Source of the DNA: CAYLNL01 sp964385175
GTDB taxonomy: Bacteria > Bacteroidota > Bacteroidia > Flavobacteriales > Flavobacteriaceae
Direction: 5' to 3'
Assembly (NCBI GenBank): GCA_964385175.1
Contig: CAYLNL010000002.1
Span: 223,030 to 287,029, forward strand
Length of the DNA stretch: 64,000 bases
Positions 34,498 to 42,880 of the stretch are shown one piece after another (the stretch's first letter is position 1; every line of letters starts with the position of its first letter). The position numbers were made by a program, and so were the translations under genes. A model generated the notes under the pieces. It was not told the origin of the DNA and ran no database searches. It saw only the letters and a list, made by a program, of their open reading frames with translations.

Positions 34498-34993
34498 AAT
34501 ACGCATTCATATAGTTCGGTTTATAGGGTTAGTGCTGGCCCAGGTGCTTATTTTCAACCACATTCACTTTTTAGGTTATATTAACCCCTATCCATATATT
34601 TTGTTTATTGCATTTTTCCCCTTCAATGCTTCTAAGATAGCCTTGCTGTTGTTCTCCTTCCTGTTGGGGTTAATGGTTGATGTGTTTAGCGATGGGGGCG
34701 GTGTTAACGCTCTTGCCTGCACTATGAGTGCGTATGCACGCCCGCTGTGGCTCAGGATTTCGTTTGGGATAGGGATAGAGTACAATACCGTTAAAATAGA
34801 AGATACGGGGATGAGCCAGAAAATTATGTACCTGTCGCTGCTTGTTTTAACACATCATTTTATATTCTATTCCTTAGAAATTTTTAGCTTTACACAGTGG
34901 GGTGAAATACTTAAGAAAACACTTTATTCGGGTGTGTTTACTGTGATTCTTGGTATTATCTTTAGTACCCTTTTCAACAGAAAGCAGGCATGA
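34490..34993 (+). CDS. mreD: Rod shape-determining protein MreD
   Basis: 167 residues with about five membrane helices (LVLAQVLIFNHIHFLGYINP, LLFSFLLGLMVDVFSDGGGV). The FLLGLMVDVFSDGGGVNALA block is the MreD signature. The gene overlaps mreC (8 bp) and mrdA (ATGA), consistent with strict co-translation of the rod complex. Confidence 0.93.
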   Translation: MNEIRIHIVRFIGLVLAQVLIFNHIHFLGYINPYPYILFIAFFPFNASKIALLLFSFLLGLMVDVFSDGGGVNALACTMSAYARPLWLRISFGIGIEYNTVKIEDTGMSQKIMYLSLLVLTHHFIFYSLEIFSFTQWGEILKKTLYSGVFTVILGIIFSTLFNRKQA

Positions 34994-36855
34994 GAAAACT
35001 CTTGTTACCGATTGTTATTATAGCTGCCGCCACAGTTTTTGTGGCAAGGCTTTCATTTCTACAGCTTTTTCATAACTCCCAAAGAGAGGGAATGAATGAT
35101 GTAGCCGTGAAAGCGGTGTATGATTACCCGGAACGCGGGTATATCTATGACCGAAAAGGGAAACTCTTGGTAGCCAATCAACCGGCGTATGATGTAATGA
35201 TTATTCCAACTGAGGTGGAGCCATTAGATACCACTGAATTTTGCAACTTGTTGTCTGTTTCAAAAGAAGAATTTATAAAACTATACCAAAAAGCCTATAT
35301 CTATTCTCCCTGGCGTGCATCGGTTTTTATAAGCCAGCTTTCTAAAGAAAATTATGCTATGTTCCAGGAAAAAATGAGAAAGTATAAAGGATTTTTCATT
35401 CAAAAACGGTCTTCAAGGTACTATCTCACCCAGGCTGCAGCCAATGTACTGGGGTATATTGGGGAGGTGAATGAAAAAGATTTAAAAGACAGCGCCTATT
35501 ATACCTCGGGCGATCTTATGGGCAAGCAGGGGGTAGAGCAGCAATATGAAGCAATGCTGAGGGGTAAAAAGGGTGTGCGCTACTTACAAAAAGATAAGTT
35601 TAACCGAGATATAGGCCCTTATAAAAATGGTCTTTTTGATACGTTGCCGGTGCAAGGCAATGATATTCACCTCACTATAGATATTGATTTGCAAACCTAT
35701 GGTGAGTTGCTAATGCAACATAAAAGAGGGGGCATTGTGGCTATAGAGCCTGCTTCGGGAGAATTATTAGCGCTGGTATCTTCGCCCACTTATGACCCTT
35801 CTATGCTGGTGGGTAGGGAGCGCTCTAAAAACTACAGTAAACTTTATTATGATTCTGTTGCAAAACCTCTTTATGACCGGGGGCTTTTGGCAATGTACCC
35901 CCCGGGGTCGCCATTTAAGGTGCTTACTGCCCTGGCAGCCTTGCAGGAAGGGGTTATAGATGCATCTACAGAAGTGAGCTGCCAGGGAGCATATTACTAT
36001 GGCAAAAAGGGAAAAAAAATGGCTTGCCACTGCGGGGGGGGTATACGCCATTTAAACAACGGCATCTACAAATCTTGCAATTCTTATTTTGCAACTATCT
36101 ACCGGAAAACTATAGAAAAATACCCACAAGCAGGTGAAGGGTTTAGTCAATGGGAAAAACATATCCGAAGTTTTGGGCTGGGCGATTACCTGGGGTATGA
36201 TCTTCCCATAGGGAAAAAGGGTAATATCCCTACGACTGCCTATTATGATGCTGTTTATGGGAAAGGTAAATGGTATGCTACCAATACGCTTTCTAACGCC
36301 ATAGGGCAGGGAGAAATACTCACCACGCCCATTCAGCTTGCTAACATAACAGCCGCTATAGCCAACAGAGGCTACTATTATACCCCTCACATTATTAAAA
36401 AAATAAACCATGCGCCTATTTCTATTCCCGGATTCACGGTTCCTAAAAAAACTACCGTGCAAAGAGAATATTTTGAGCCTATTATACAGGGAATGTTTGA
36501 TGTGTATAACCATGGAACGGCGCAAAGCCTACAGATACCCGGTATAGAAATGGCGGGTAAAACCGGTACCGCTGAGAATTTTACCAAAATTAACGGAAAA
36601 ATAACCCAACTTACCGACCACTCTATATTCATTGCCTTTGCCCCGGTGAAAGATCCTAAAATAGCCATCGCTGTTTTCGTGGAAAACGGGTATTGGGGAA
36701 ATCGCTGGGCGGGAAAAATAGCCGGTTTACTGGCGGAAAAATACCTGAAAGGATACATTACCCGTAAAGATATGGAAGACTATGTTCTGAACGGAAGCCT
36801 GGAAGATGAATATGAAAAAATGGCGAATAAACAATCATTCGGAATAAATGAATAA
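34990..36855 (+). CDS. mrdA: Penicillin-binding protein 2, transpeptidase
   Basis: 621 residues. A membrane anchor (KLLLPIVIIAAATVFVARLS) precedes the PBP dimerisation domain (YPERGYIYDRKGKLLVANQP, GKQGVEQQYEAMLRGKKGVR) and the transpeptidase: SxxK at Ser307-Pro-Phe-Lys310, SxN at Ser362-Cys-Asn364, KTG at Lys524-Thr-Gly526. A run of eight G (36034-36041) lies in the coding region at Cys-Gly-Gly-Gly; the frame is intact. The enzyme crosslinks lateral wall peptidoglycan together with RodA. Confidence 0.97.
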   Translation: MRKLLLPIVIIAAATVFVARLSFLQLFHNSQREGMNDVAVKAVYDYPERGYIYDRKGKLLVANQPAYDVMIIPTEVEPLDTTEFCNLLSVSKEEFIKLYQKAYIYSPWRASVFISQLSKENYAMFQEKMRKYKGFFIQKRSSRYYLTQAAANVLGYIGEVNEKDLKDSAYYTSGDLMGKQGVEQQYEAMLRGKKGVRYLQKDKFNRDIGPYKNGLFDTLPVQGNDIHLTIDIDLQTYGELLMQHKRGGIVAIEPASGELLALVSSPTYDPSMLVGRERSKNYSKLYYDSVAKPLYDRGLLAMYPPGSPFKVLTALAALQEGVIDASTEVSCQGAYYYGKKGKKMACHCGGGIRHLNNGIYKSCNSYFATIYRKTIEKYPQAGEGFSQWEKHIRSFGLGDYLGYDLPIGKKGNIPTTAYYDAVYGKGKWYATNTLSNAIGQGEILTTPIQLANITAAIANRGYYYTPHIIKKINHAPISIPGFTVPKKTTVQREYFEPIIQGMFDVYNHGTAQSLQIPGIEMAGKTGTAENFTKINGKITQLTDHSIFIAFAPVKDPKIAIAVFVENGYWGNRWAGKIAGLLAEKYLKGYITRKDMEDYVLNGSLEDEYEKMANKQSFGINE

Positions 36856-38128
36856 TAGCCTGGTTAAGCGCATAGATAAAATAACAATAGCGCTCTATAT
36901 TATTTTGGCGGGTATAGGGTGGTTGCATATCTACTCTACTACGGTAACGGAAGTGCAAGCAAGCCCTTTTGATCTTGCCTTTCCGTATGGGAAACAGCTA
37001 CTTTTTATAGGTATTGGCGCTATTCTGGCTATAGTTGTTTTACTCATACATGAAAAGATATATGAGCGTTTTTCCAGTGTGTTTTATCTTGGTTGCCTGG
37101 CCCTGTTGGCAGGTCTTTTTGTATTCGGAAAAACCATTTCAGGAGCTACTTCCTGGTACGTTATCGGTTCTTTTGGACTGCAACCCTCTGAACTGGCAAA
37201 AGTAGCTATCTCGTTGGCGCTGGCAAAATATGTGAGTGATATACAGACAGATATACGTTCTCCCAGGCATCAGGTACTATCTATTGTTATCATAAGTATC
37301 CCGGCGCTACTGGTTTTGTTACAGCCCGACCCGGGAAGTGCGCTTACGTATTGTATTTTGTTTTTTGTTCTGTACCGTGAGGGGTTGCCTTTTATATATA
37401 TTCTCATTCCCTTAATAGCTATTTTTCTATTCATTGTAACGCTGCTTTTCGGAGCGCTTTGGATAGGTGCCGCTCTTATGGCGGTAATGATTGTGTATGT
37501 TCTTTTTAAAAAAAGAAAGAAACAGAAAATAGCCTATGCTCCTGTGTTAGCGCTTACTTCTGTGGCGGTGATTTTTTCGTTTTCGGTAGCTACGGTTTTC
37601 AGCCATGTCTTAGAGCAGCGCCACCGGGACAGGCTGTCTCTTTGGTTGCGGTTGGAAAAAGATCCAGCCAAAATTGAAAACATAAAACGAACTATTGGTT
37701 ATAACACACACCAGTCTGAAATAGCCGTAAGTTCTGGTGGATGGCTTGGCAAAGGATTTTTAGAAGGAACGCTTACCAAAGGCGATTTTGTGCCAGAACA
37801 GCATACCGATTACATATTTAGCAGCGTAGCAGAAGAATGGGGGTTTGTGGGCAGTTTAGTGGTCGTGGCTCTCTTCACATTTTTTCTACTGCGCTTATTG
37901 TTTTTGGCAGAACGCCAGAAATCTGGCTTTGGCAGAATATACGGGTATAGTATGGTAGCTATTTTTTTTATTCATTTCTTTGTTAATATTGGTATGGTTA
38001 TAGGCTTGCTCCCCACCGTAGGCATTCCGCTCCCTTTTTTTAGTTACGGCGGCTCAGGCTTTTTGAGCTTTACCCTCTTGCTTTTTATTTTTCTTAAGTT
38101 AGATGCCACCAAATATATAAATGCCTAA
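36848..38128 (+). CDS. rodA: Rod shape-determining peptidoglycan polymerase RodA
   Basis: 426 residues, about ten membrane helices, SEDS family. Signatures include SFGLQPSELAKVAISLALAK, LLQPDPGSALTYCILFFVLY, FVPEQHTDYIFSSVAEEWGF and the C-terminal LLPTVGIPLPFFSYGGSGFL with the family's Gly-rich block. RodA polymerises glycan strands and works with PBP2. It overlaps mrdA by 8 bp and ends the operon; the ~184-bp spacer after it contains nothing I can name. Confidence 0.97.
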   Translation: MNNSLVKRIDKITIALYIILAGIGWLHIYSTTVTEVQASPFDLAFPYGKQLLFIGIGAILAIVVLLIHEKIYERFSSVFYLGCLALLAGLFVFGKTISGATSWYVIGSFGLQPSELAKVAISLALAKYVSDIQTDIRSPRHQVLSIVIISIPALLVLLQPDPGSALTYCILFFVLYREGLPFIYILIPLIAIFLFIVTLLFGALWIGAALMAVMIVYVLFKKRKKQKIAYAPVLALTSVAVIFSFSVATVFSHVLEQRHRDRLSLWLRLEKDPAKIENIKRTIGYNTHQSEIAVSSGGWLGKGFLEGTLTKGDFVPEQHTDYIFSSVAEEWGFVGSLVVVALFTFFLLRLLFLAERQKSGFGRIYGYSMVAIFFIHFFVNIGMVIGLLPTVGIPLPFFSYGGSGFLSFTLLLFIFLKLDATKYINA

Positions 38129-38312
38129 TACTATACTATAAAGTCAAACTAAAAACACCTTGCGGTTTCTGGTTCTTTATACAGCATTAGTATTGAAGGC
38201 GGTATAGTTAGTTGCCGATTGCGGGTGATTTCCCATCAAGCCACAACAAAGTTGAAGCGGGCTACAAAGCTTAAATAACCCAATGCATCGACAATTCTTT
38301 ATACCCCATTTT

Positions 38313-39041
38313 TTATTTCTTCTTCTCTATATACCTAATTAACAAAGACTTCACATAATCAGGGAGTGCGATTTCACCTTTTTCAGCTTCATTCTTTAAT
38401 GCTTCAAAGAAATTTACTTCAACTCCTTGCCAAGTCAATTCAAGTCGGCGAATCTTTTCTAAAGTAATGTGATCATAATTTTCAGGGTTGCCCCAATAAC
38501 ACTTTAAACAAATCTCAATATCTTTTGAATCTATCCAATTTTCACAATGTTCGCAAGACCATGATTTTCCCCTATTGCATGAAGCATAAAGCAACATATA
38601 ATCATTGATGTTTTGCTGGAAATTTTCATCATCACCGCTTATCTCATAAGGAATTCTGTGGTCAACGTGTAAATATCTTTCTTCGAACTTACCATTGCAA
38701 ATGTAGCAATGTCCATTATTGGCGTCATATAATGATTTCTTGAACTCTTTTGAAAATATCTGTCGTCCGTCAACACGATTATTACGAATTTTAGAAAGGT
38801 CTCCAAATCTATATGCGGCAATTGATTTACCGTCGGCTGACGTTGTTTTAAATGTTTCAAGAGGAATACCAGCTTCTCTAACATCTCTTGCTGCTCTTGG
38901 TGGATGATTATATCCGTAAGTTTTTTCCAAATCTTCTGTTGTTATAAAACCATGTTTTAATATATGGTCAATGACAATCTTTGCTCTTTTATTGGTTATT
39001 GATTCAGCAAGTTCTAAAAATTCTTTTGGGTATTTTTTCAT
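38313..39041 (-). CDS. HNH restriction endonuclease
   Basis: 242 residues. An N-terminal winged-helix-like part (AKIVIDHILKHGFITTEDLE, HPPRAARDVREAGIPLETFK) is followed by an HNH nuclease with zinc Cys pairs: HCYICNGKFEERYLHVDHRI, YASCNRGKSWSCEHCENW and ICLKCYWGNPENYDH. The catalytic His sits in VDHRIPYE. Its start overlaps the stop of a DNA adenine methylase gene (ATGA), making a type II restriction-modification pair. Composition is more AT-rich than the flanking rodA and VKOR genes, so recent transfer is likely. Target sequence cannot be read from the DNA. Confidence 0.85.
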   Translation of the reverse strand: MKKYPKEFLELAESITNKRAKIVIDHILKHGFITTEDLEKTYGYNHPPRAARDVREAGIPLETFKTTSADGKSIAAYRFGDLSKIRNNRVDGRQIFSKEFKKSLYDANNGHCYICNGKFEERYLHVDHRIPYEISGDDENFQQNINDYMLLYASCNRGKSWSCEHCENWIDSKDIEICLKCYWGNPENYDHITLEKIRRLELTWQGVEVNFFEALKNEAEKGEIALPDYVKSLLIRYIEKKK

Positions 39042-39946
39042 ACGAAATCAAACAATGAAGGCTGTTTAATAGAAACTGATTCTATCCATTTATTTATATG
39101 AGAAATTGAAGCTAAATTATCAGAGATATAAACCGCTTCATAAGTTCGTTCGTTCCTATTGTGCAATGTTGCAATGGAAGAACGGCCTGCATCTATTTCA
39201 ATTTTGTGTAAATTCAATTCTTTGGGAAGCTCTTCTCCGTAAGTTTTATTATCAGTGCGGCCGTCATAGCTTAAAATGAAAGGAATATTTCGCTTATTCA
39301 ACTTATAGAGTGAAATCACAAAATTTTCATGATTAAGGTCTTCCATGTATCTAAATCCGCCGTTTTTTGCAGTGCCTTGGTATGGCGGATCCATATATAC
39401 TAAATCCTTTACTGTAGCCATATCCAATATCTTTTCATAATCGAAGGAATAAAAAGATACTTTGTCCTTTAATAAATTGGATACGTTTAAAATATCGTAT
39501 CTCATATTTTCAGGTAAACGCCCCTTCCTTCTTTTGTCAGGACTTTGGTTAAAATTACCTTCTGCATTATACCTAACTGCTGCTTTAACACATTTAGCTA
39601 ACAAAAACAATAAGTATTTTGGCTCTTTTGTTTGATTGAAACTATCTCTGATTTGATAATAATATTCTTCTTCATTGCCGAGCTGACTATTCCAGATATG
39701 GTGATAATCACTAATTATAGTTTGAGGCTCATTTACAATTTTATTCCATAGATTAACTAACGGCTCATTTATGTCATTAACAATGAAATTATCAGCTTTA
39801 AAGAAATATGCGGAAGCAATAGTTATCGCAGCCGAACCTGCAAATGGTTCAATCAATCTATCAATCTTTTGAGGAAAAAATCTCAAAATCTCAGCAGCAA
39901 GGTTTCTTTTGCTACCCTGATATGGTATTGGATGCGGTATTTTCAT
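39038..39946 (-). CDS. D12-class N6-adenine DNA methyltransferase
   Basis: 302 residues, Dam/MboI family. Motif I (SAM binding) is RLIEPFAGSAAITIASAYFF, preceded by the family head HPIPYQGSKRNLAAEIL. Motif IV is VYMDPPYQGT (DPPY). The RYMEDLNHENFVISLYKLNK and ILSYDGRTDNKTYGEEL segments fit the target-recognition area. It would protect host DNA against the HNH nuclease encoded just downstream. The target is unknown; GATC-like sites are common for the class but not shown here. Confidence 0.93.
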   Translation of the reverse strand: MKIPHPIPYQGSKRNLAAEILRFFPQKIDRLIEPFAGSAAITIASAYFFKADNFIVNDINEPLVNLWNKIVNEPQTIISDYHHIWNSQLGNEEEYYYQIRDSFNQTKEPKYLLFLLAKCVKAAVRYNAEGNFNQSPDKRRKGRLPENMRYDILNVSNLLKDKVSFYSFDYEKILDMATVKDLVYMDPPYQGTAKNGGFRYMEDLNHENFVISLYKLNKRNIPFILSYDGRTDNKTYGEELPKELNLHKIEIDAGRSSIATLHNRNERTYEAVYISDNLASISHINKWIESVSIKQPSLFDFV

Positions 39947-40052
39947 GTAATTCTATTTTTCACAAATTTAATTATTTTCAACCTATCTGTCTAATCAATG
40001 GCAGGTCGTCTTTTTAAAATGGGATATAACATAGAGCTATAAGAAGGCGCAC

Positions 40053-40083
40053 TTGATTCAATAAATATTTTACAATATATTCG
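40053..40083 (+). promoter_or_regulatory. Promoter of the VKOR-thioredoxin gene
   Basis: TTG (40053-40055), 20-nt spacer, TATATTCG (40076-40083), one mismatch to TAnnTTTG. The start near 40090 leaves about 15 nt before the ATG. Confidence 0.5.
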
Positions 40084-40104
40084 CAAAAATATTCAGCCTC
40101 CGAC

Positions 40105-41667
40105 ATGGAAAAACTAATCACCCGATTTTTATATTCTAATGGGTATTCTAATGAGGTTGAAAAAATTATACCTCACATCTACTCTCATCCCGATTTTCCG
40201 AGCCTGAAATGTATTACCGATTCGCTGGATTATTTTGGCATTGAAAATATAGTAATCTCTGTTCCGGGAGAAGGGTTAGAAAAGCTGCCCCAGTGGTTCT
40301 TAGCAATGTTTGATAATGGCGGAGAGGGGGAGATGATGGTGTTTATTCAAAAAAAACGGCACAAAGTAGTGCTTTACTTTGAAGATGGAAGGAAACGCAT
40401 TCTTTCCCTGGAAGGGTTTAAAAAAAAGTGGACGGGGACTATTATCGTCATCGAAAGGCTAAGAACACTGCCGATAAAACCTTCTAAACTTTTTAAAACT
40501 ACTCTTGTAAGCGCTTTTTTGCTCCTGGCACTTATACATATCTATTCTTTTGAAGGGCTTGTTTTTTCACTCTCCCTGGTAGCTTGCGCCGGCTGTTTTC
40601 TGAGTTATTTTATTGTACAAGAACAGTTAGGCATTTATAATAAAACAGTTTTTAATGTATGCTATACGTTTGTTAAGGATACCCGTTGTGCAGATATTAT
40701 AAATTCCCGCTATGGCAAAGTATCTAAAAACTTCTCTCTAAGCGATGCTTGTGTCGTTTTCTTTACAGCTTCCCTGCTTATACACAGCCTCATGGGATTT
40801 AATTATGTATTTTCCTTTATAGTAGCGGCGGGAAGCATTATTATGGTATTGTCTTCTTTTTATAACCAGGCATTTTTGCTAAAACAGTGGTGCGCCCTGT
40901 GCCTGGGAGTGATGGTACTTCTGGCCGTCCAGGCGATATTGATAGTAGCCAGCAAACCCGCATTTGATTTTTCGCTTGCCTATAATCTCAAAGCTCTTTT
41001 TCTCTTTGTATTCATCTATGCCATCTGGAAACGGGTGAGAGATGGATGGGAGGAAAAAAACAACCTTAAAAAAACAGAAAAAGAGTTTTTAAAATTTAGA
41101 AGAAATCCCCGCCTCTTCTTTACAAACTTACACAGCCAGCCTAACCCCGAAAACTACCTTATTCCAAGTGAGAACGAAATTTCTTTTGGACAGCGAAGAC
41201 CGGTTGTTACCATAGAGGTAGTTACCAATCCGCTATGCGGTTTTTGCGAAGAAGCTTTTGCCACGTATGATAAATTGATGAGGTTATATGGGGATAAAAT
41301 AAAAATAAATATTATTTTTAATGTCCCGTTCAAAGATCCGGAGAACATTGCCTGCCGGATTGCCCTGAGAATTTTAGAAATTTATTATACCGGGGGAGCC
41401 GATATTGCTTTTGAAGCCTATATAAACTGGTTTAAATATAAGCATATACAATTATGGGAACTTCAGTTTGGTGAGTTGGAGTCTGTTGACGAAGATATGA
41501 TGGATACTCTTCAGTATCACCGGGATTGGTGTGTGGAAAACAATATTCTACATACCCCTGCCACGCTTATAGATGGCTATATATACCCAAAAGAATACCC
41601 TACCTCTGATATTTTGTTTTTTATGGAAACCATTGTCTCAGAAAAAATAGCTCAAAACAGGCTTTAA
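40105..41667 (+). CDS. VKOR-thioredoxin membrane protein with degenerate C39-like N-terminal domain
   Basis: 520 residues. Residues 1-120 resemble a peptidase C39 domain (YSHPDFPSLKCITDSLDYFG, then IVISVPGEGLEKLPQWF) but lack the catalytic Cys at the start, so it looks inactive. Five or so membrane helices form a vitamin K epoxide reductase fold with loop cysteines Cys186 and Cys195 and the active pair Cys263-Ala-Leu-Cys266. A thioredoxin-like domain with Cys378-Gly-Phe-Cys381 closes it. The layout fits a disulfide-forming enzyme whose head may recognise a peptide or partner. In Bacteroidota, such proteins often sit in peptide-export clusters with C39 ABC transporters; none is nearby. Confidence 0.88.
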   Translation: MEKLITRFLYSNGYSNEVEKIIPHIYSHPDFPSLKCITDSLDYFGIENIVISVPGEGLEKLPQWFLAMFDNGGEGEMMVFIQKKRHKVVLYFEDGRKRILSLEGFKKKWTGTIIVIERLRTLPIKPSKLFKTTLVSAFLLLALIHIYSFEGLVFSLSLVACAGCFLSYFIVQEQLGIYNKTVFNVCYTFVKDTRCADIINSRYGKVSKNFSLSDACVVFFTASLLIHSLMGFNYVFSFIVAAGSIIMVLSSFYNQAFLLKQWCALCLGVMVLLAVQAILIVASKPAFDFSLAYNLKALFLFVFIYAIWKRVRDGWEEKNNLKKTEKEFLKFRRNPRLFFTNLHSQPNPENYLIPSENEISFGQRRPVVTIEVVTNPLCGFCEEAFATYDKLMRLYGDKIKINIIFNVPFKDPENIACRIALRILEIYYTGGADIAFEAYINWFKYKHIQLWELQFGELESVDEDMMDTLQYHRDWCVENNILHTPATLIDGYIYPKEYPTSDILFFMETIVSEKIAQNRL

Positions 41668-41788
41668 AACGAACAACCATAAAGAACAAGACAAAAATCT
41701 TCACAACTATTCTCCAATCCTTGTTTTTATGTAATTTAGCCCCTTTATAGCTAAACTCATAATTCAATTTGCACACCCATCGCTTGTT

Positions 41789-42877
41789 ATGTATGCTATA
41801 GTTGATGTAGAAACTACCGGCGGGCCTTATATGGAAGAAGGTATCATGGAAATAGCCATATACCAGTTTAACGGGCAGGAAATCACCGACCAATTTATAA
41901 GCCTTCTCAACCCGGAGCGCAGCATACACCCCTATGTAACCAATCTTACGGGCATAAACCACCAGATGCTTAAAACCGCCCCCAAATTTCATGAAGTAGC
42001 CAAACGCATTGTAGAAATTACCGAAAATTGTGTCCTGGTAGCTCATAATGCCCCGTTTGATTACAACATGCTTAAAACAGAGTTTAAACGATTGGGTTAT
42101 ACTTATATAAAACAAACCCTTTGTACTGTGCAGTTATCCCGGAAACTTATTCCTGGGAAAGAATCATACAGTCTCGAAAAACTTGCCCGTTCGCTGGGCA
42201 TACCAGTGGTTCATAGACACCGCGCCCATGGCGATGCGTTAGCCACCTTGCATCTTTTTAAAATTTTGCTGGCGAAAGATTTCGCAAAAAATATTTTGAA
42301 GAAAGCCATAAAAGAAGATATTTCTCTCAACTTGAAGCCCGATTTGCTGCGCATATTAGAAACTCTTCCCGCCAAAACCGGGGTATATTACCTTCACCAG
42401 CGCAATGGCGCTGTTATTTATATAGGAAAGGGAAGAAACATTCGCGCTAAGGCCAATAGCCATTTTACCAGCGCTTCTAAAACCGCTCAAATTCTTAAAA
42501 AAAGAACCATTTCTATAACCTATGAAGAAACCGGGAATGAACTTATAGCTAACCTGAAGGCCCGTGAGGAAATAGATAAAAATAAACCCTTTTATAATTC
42601 AGCATCATACAACCAAAAAATTCGTCCTAACCCAATGCCGTACCCGTATGAAAATATGCTTCTCATAGATAAAGGAAGAGATGCCGATGAGCGCAGCGTA
42701 CTACTCATTGAAAACAACCGATGCAAAGGATATGGGTTTTTTAATCTCAATTACCAGCTAAACAACATTCATATTCTCAGAAATATTATAACCCAAACAG
42801 AATACTCGCCAGGTATAGATAACCTTATTAAACGGCATCTGAGAAAAAATAATACCTTTAAAATAATACCCTTTTAG
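41789..42877 (+). CDS. DnaQ-type exonuclease fused to a GIY-YIG nuclease domain
   Basis: 362 residues. The DEDDh exonuclease (residues 1-165) has YAIVDVETTGG (Asp6, Glu8), VLVAHNAPFDYNMLKTEF and RHRAHGDALATLHLFKIL (His ... Asp). The GIY-YIG domain follows at ~200-280: KTGVYYLHQRNGAVIYIGKG, RNIRAKANSHFTSASKTAQI. The fusion is known in Bacteroidota (an epsilon-like exonuclease with a UvrC/Cho-like nuclease). Family members I recall are longer at the C-terminus, so this one may be short, though the end looks natural. It would trim and incise DNA in repair. The DUF3857 gene follows after 3 bp. Confidence 0.9.
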   Translation: MYAIVDVETTGGPYMEEGIMEIAIYQFNGQEITDQFISLLNPERSIHPYVTNLTGINHQMLKTAPKFHEVAKRIVEITENCVLVAHNAPFDYNMLKTEFKRLGYTYIKQTLCTVQLSRKLIPGKESYSLEKLARSLGIPVVHRHRAHGDALATLHLFKILLAKDFAKNILKKAIKEDISLNLKPDLLRILETLPAKTGVYYLHQRNGAVIYIGKGRNIRAKANSHFTSASKTAQILKKRTISITYEETGNELIANLKAREEIDKNKPFYNSASYNQKIRPNPMPYPYENMLLIDKGRDADERSVLLIENNRCKGYGFFNLNYQLNNIHILRNIITQTEYSPGIDNLIKRHLRKNNTFKIIPF

Positions 42878-42880
42878 CAC

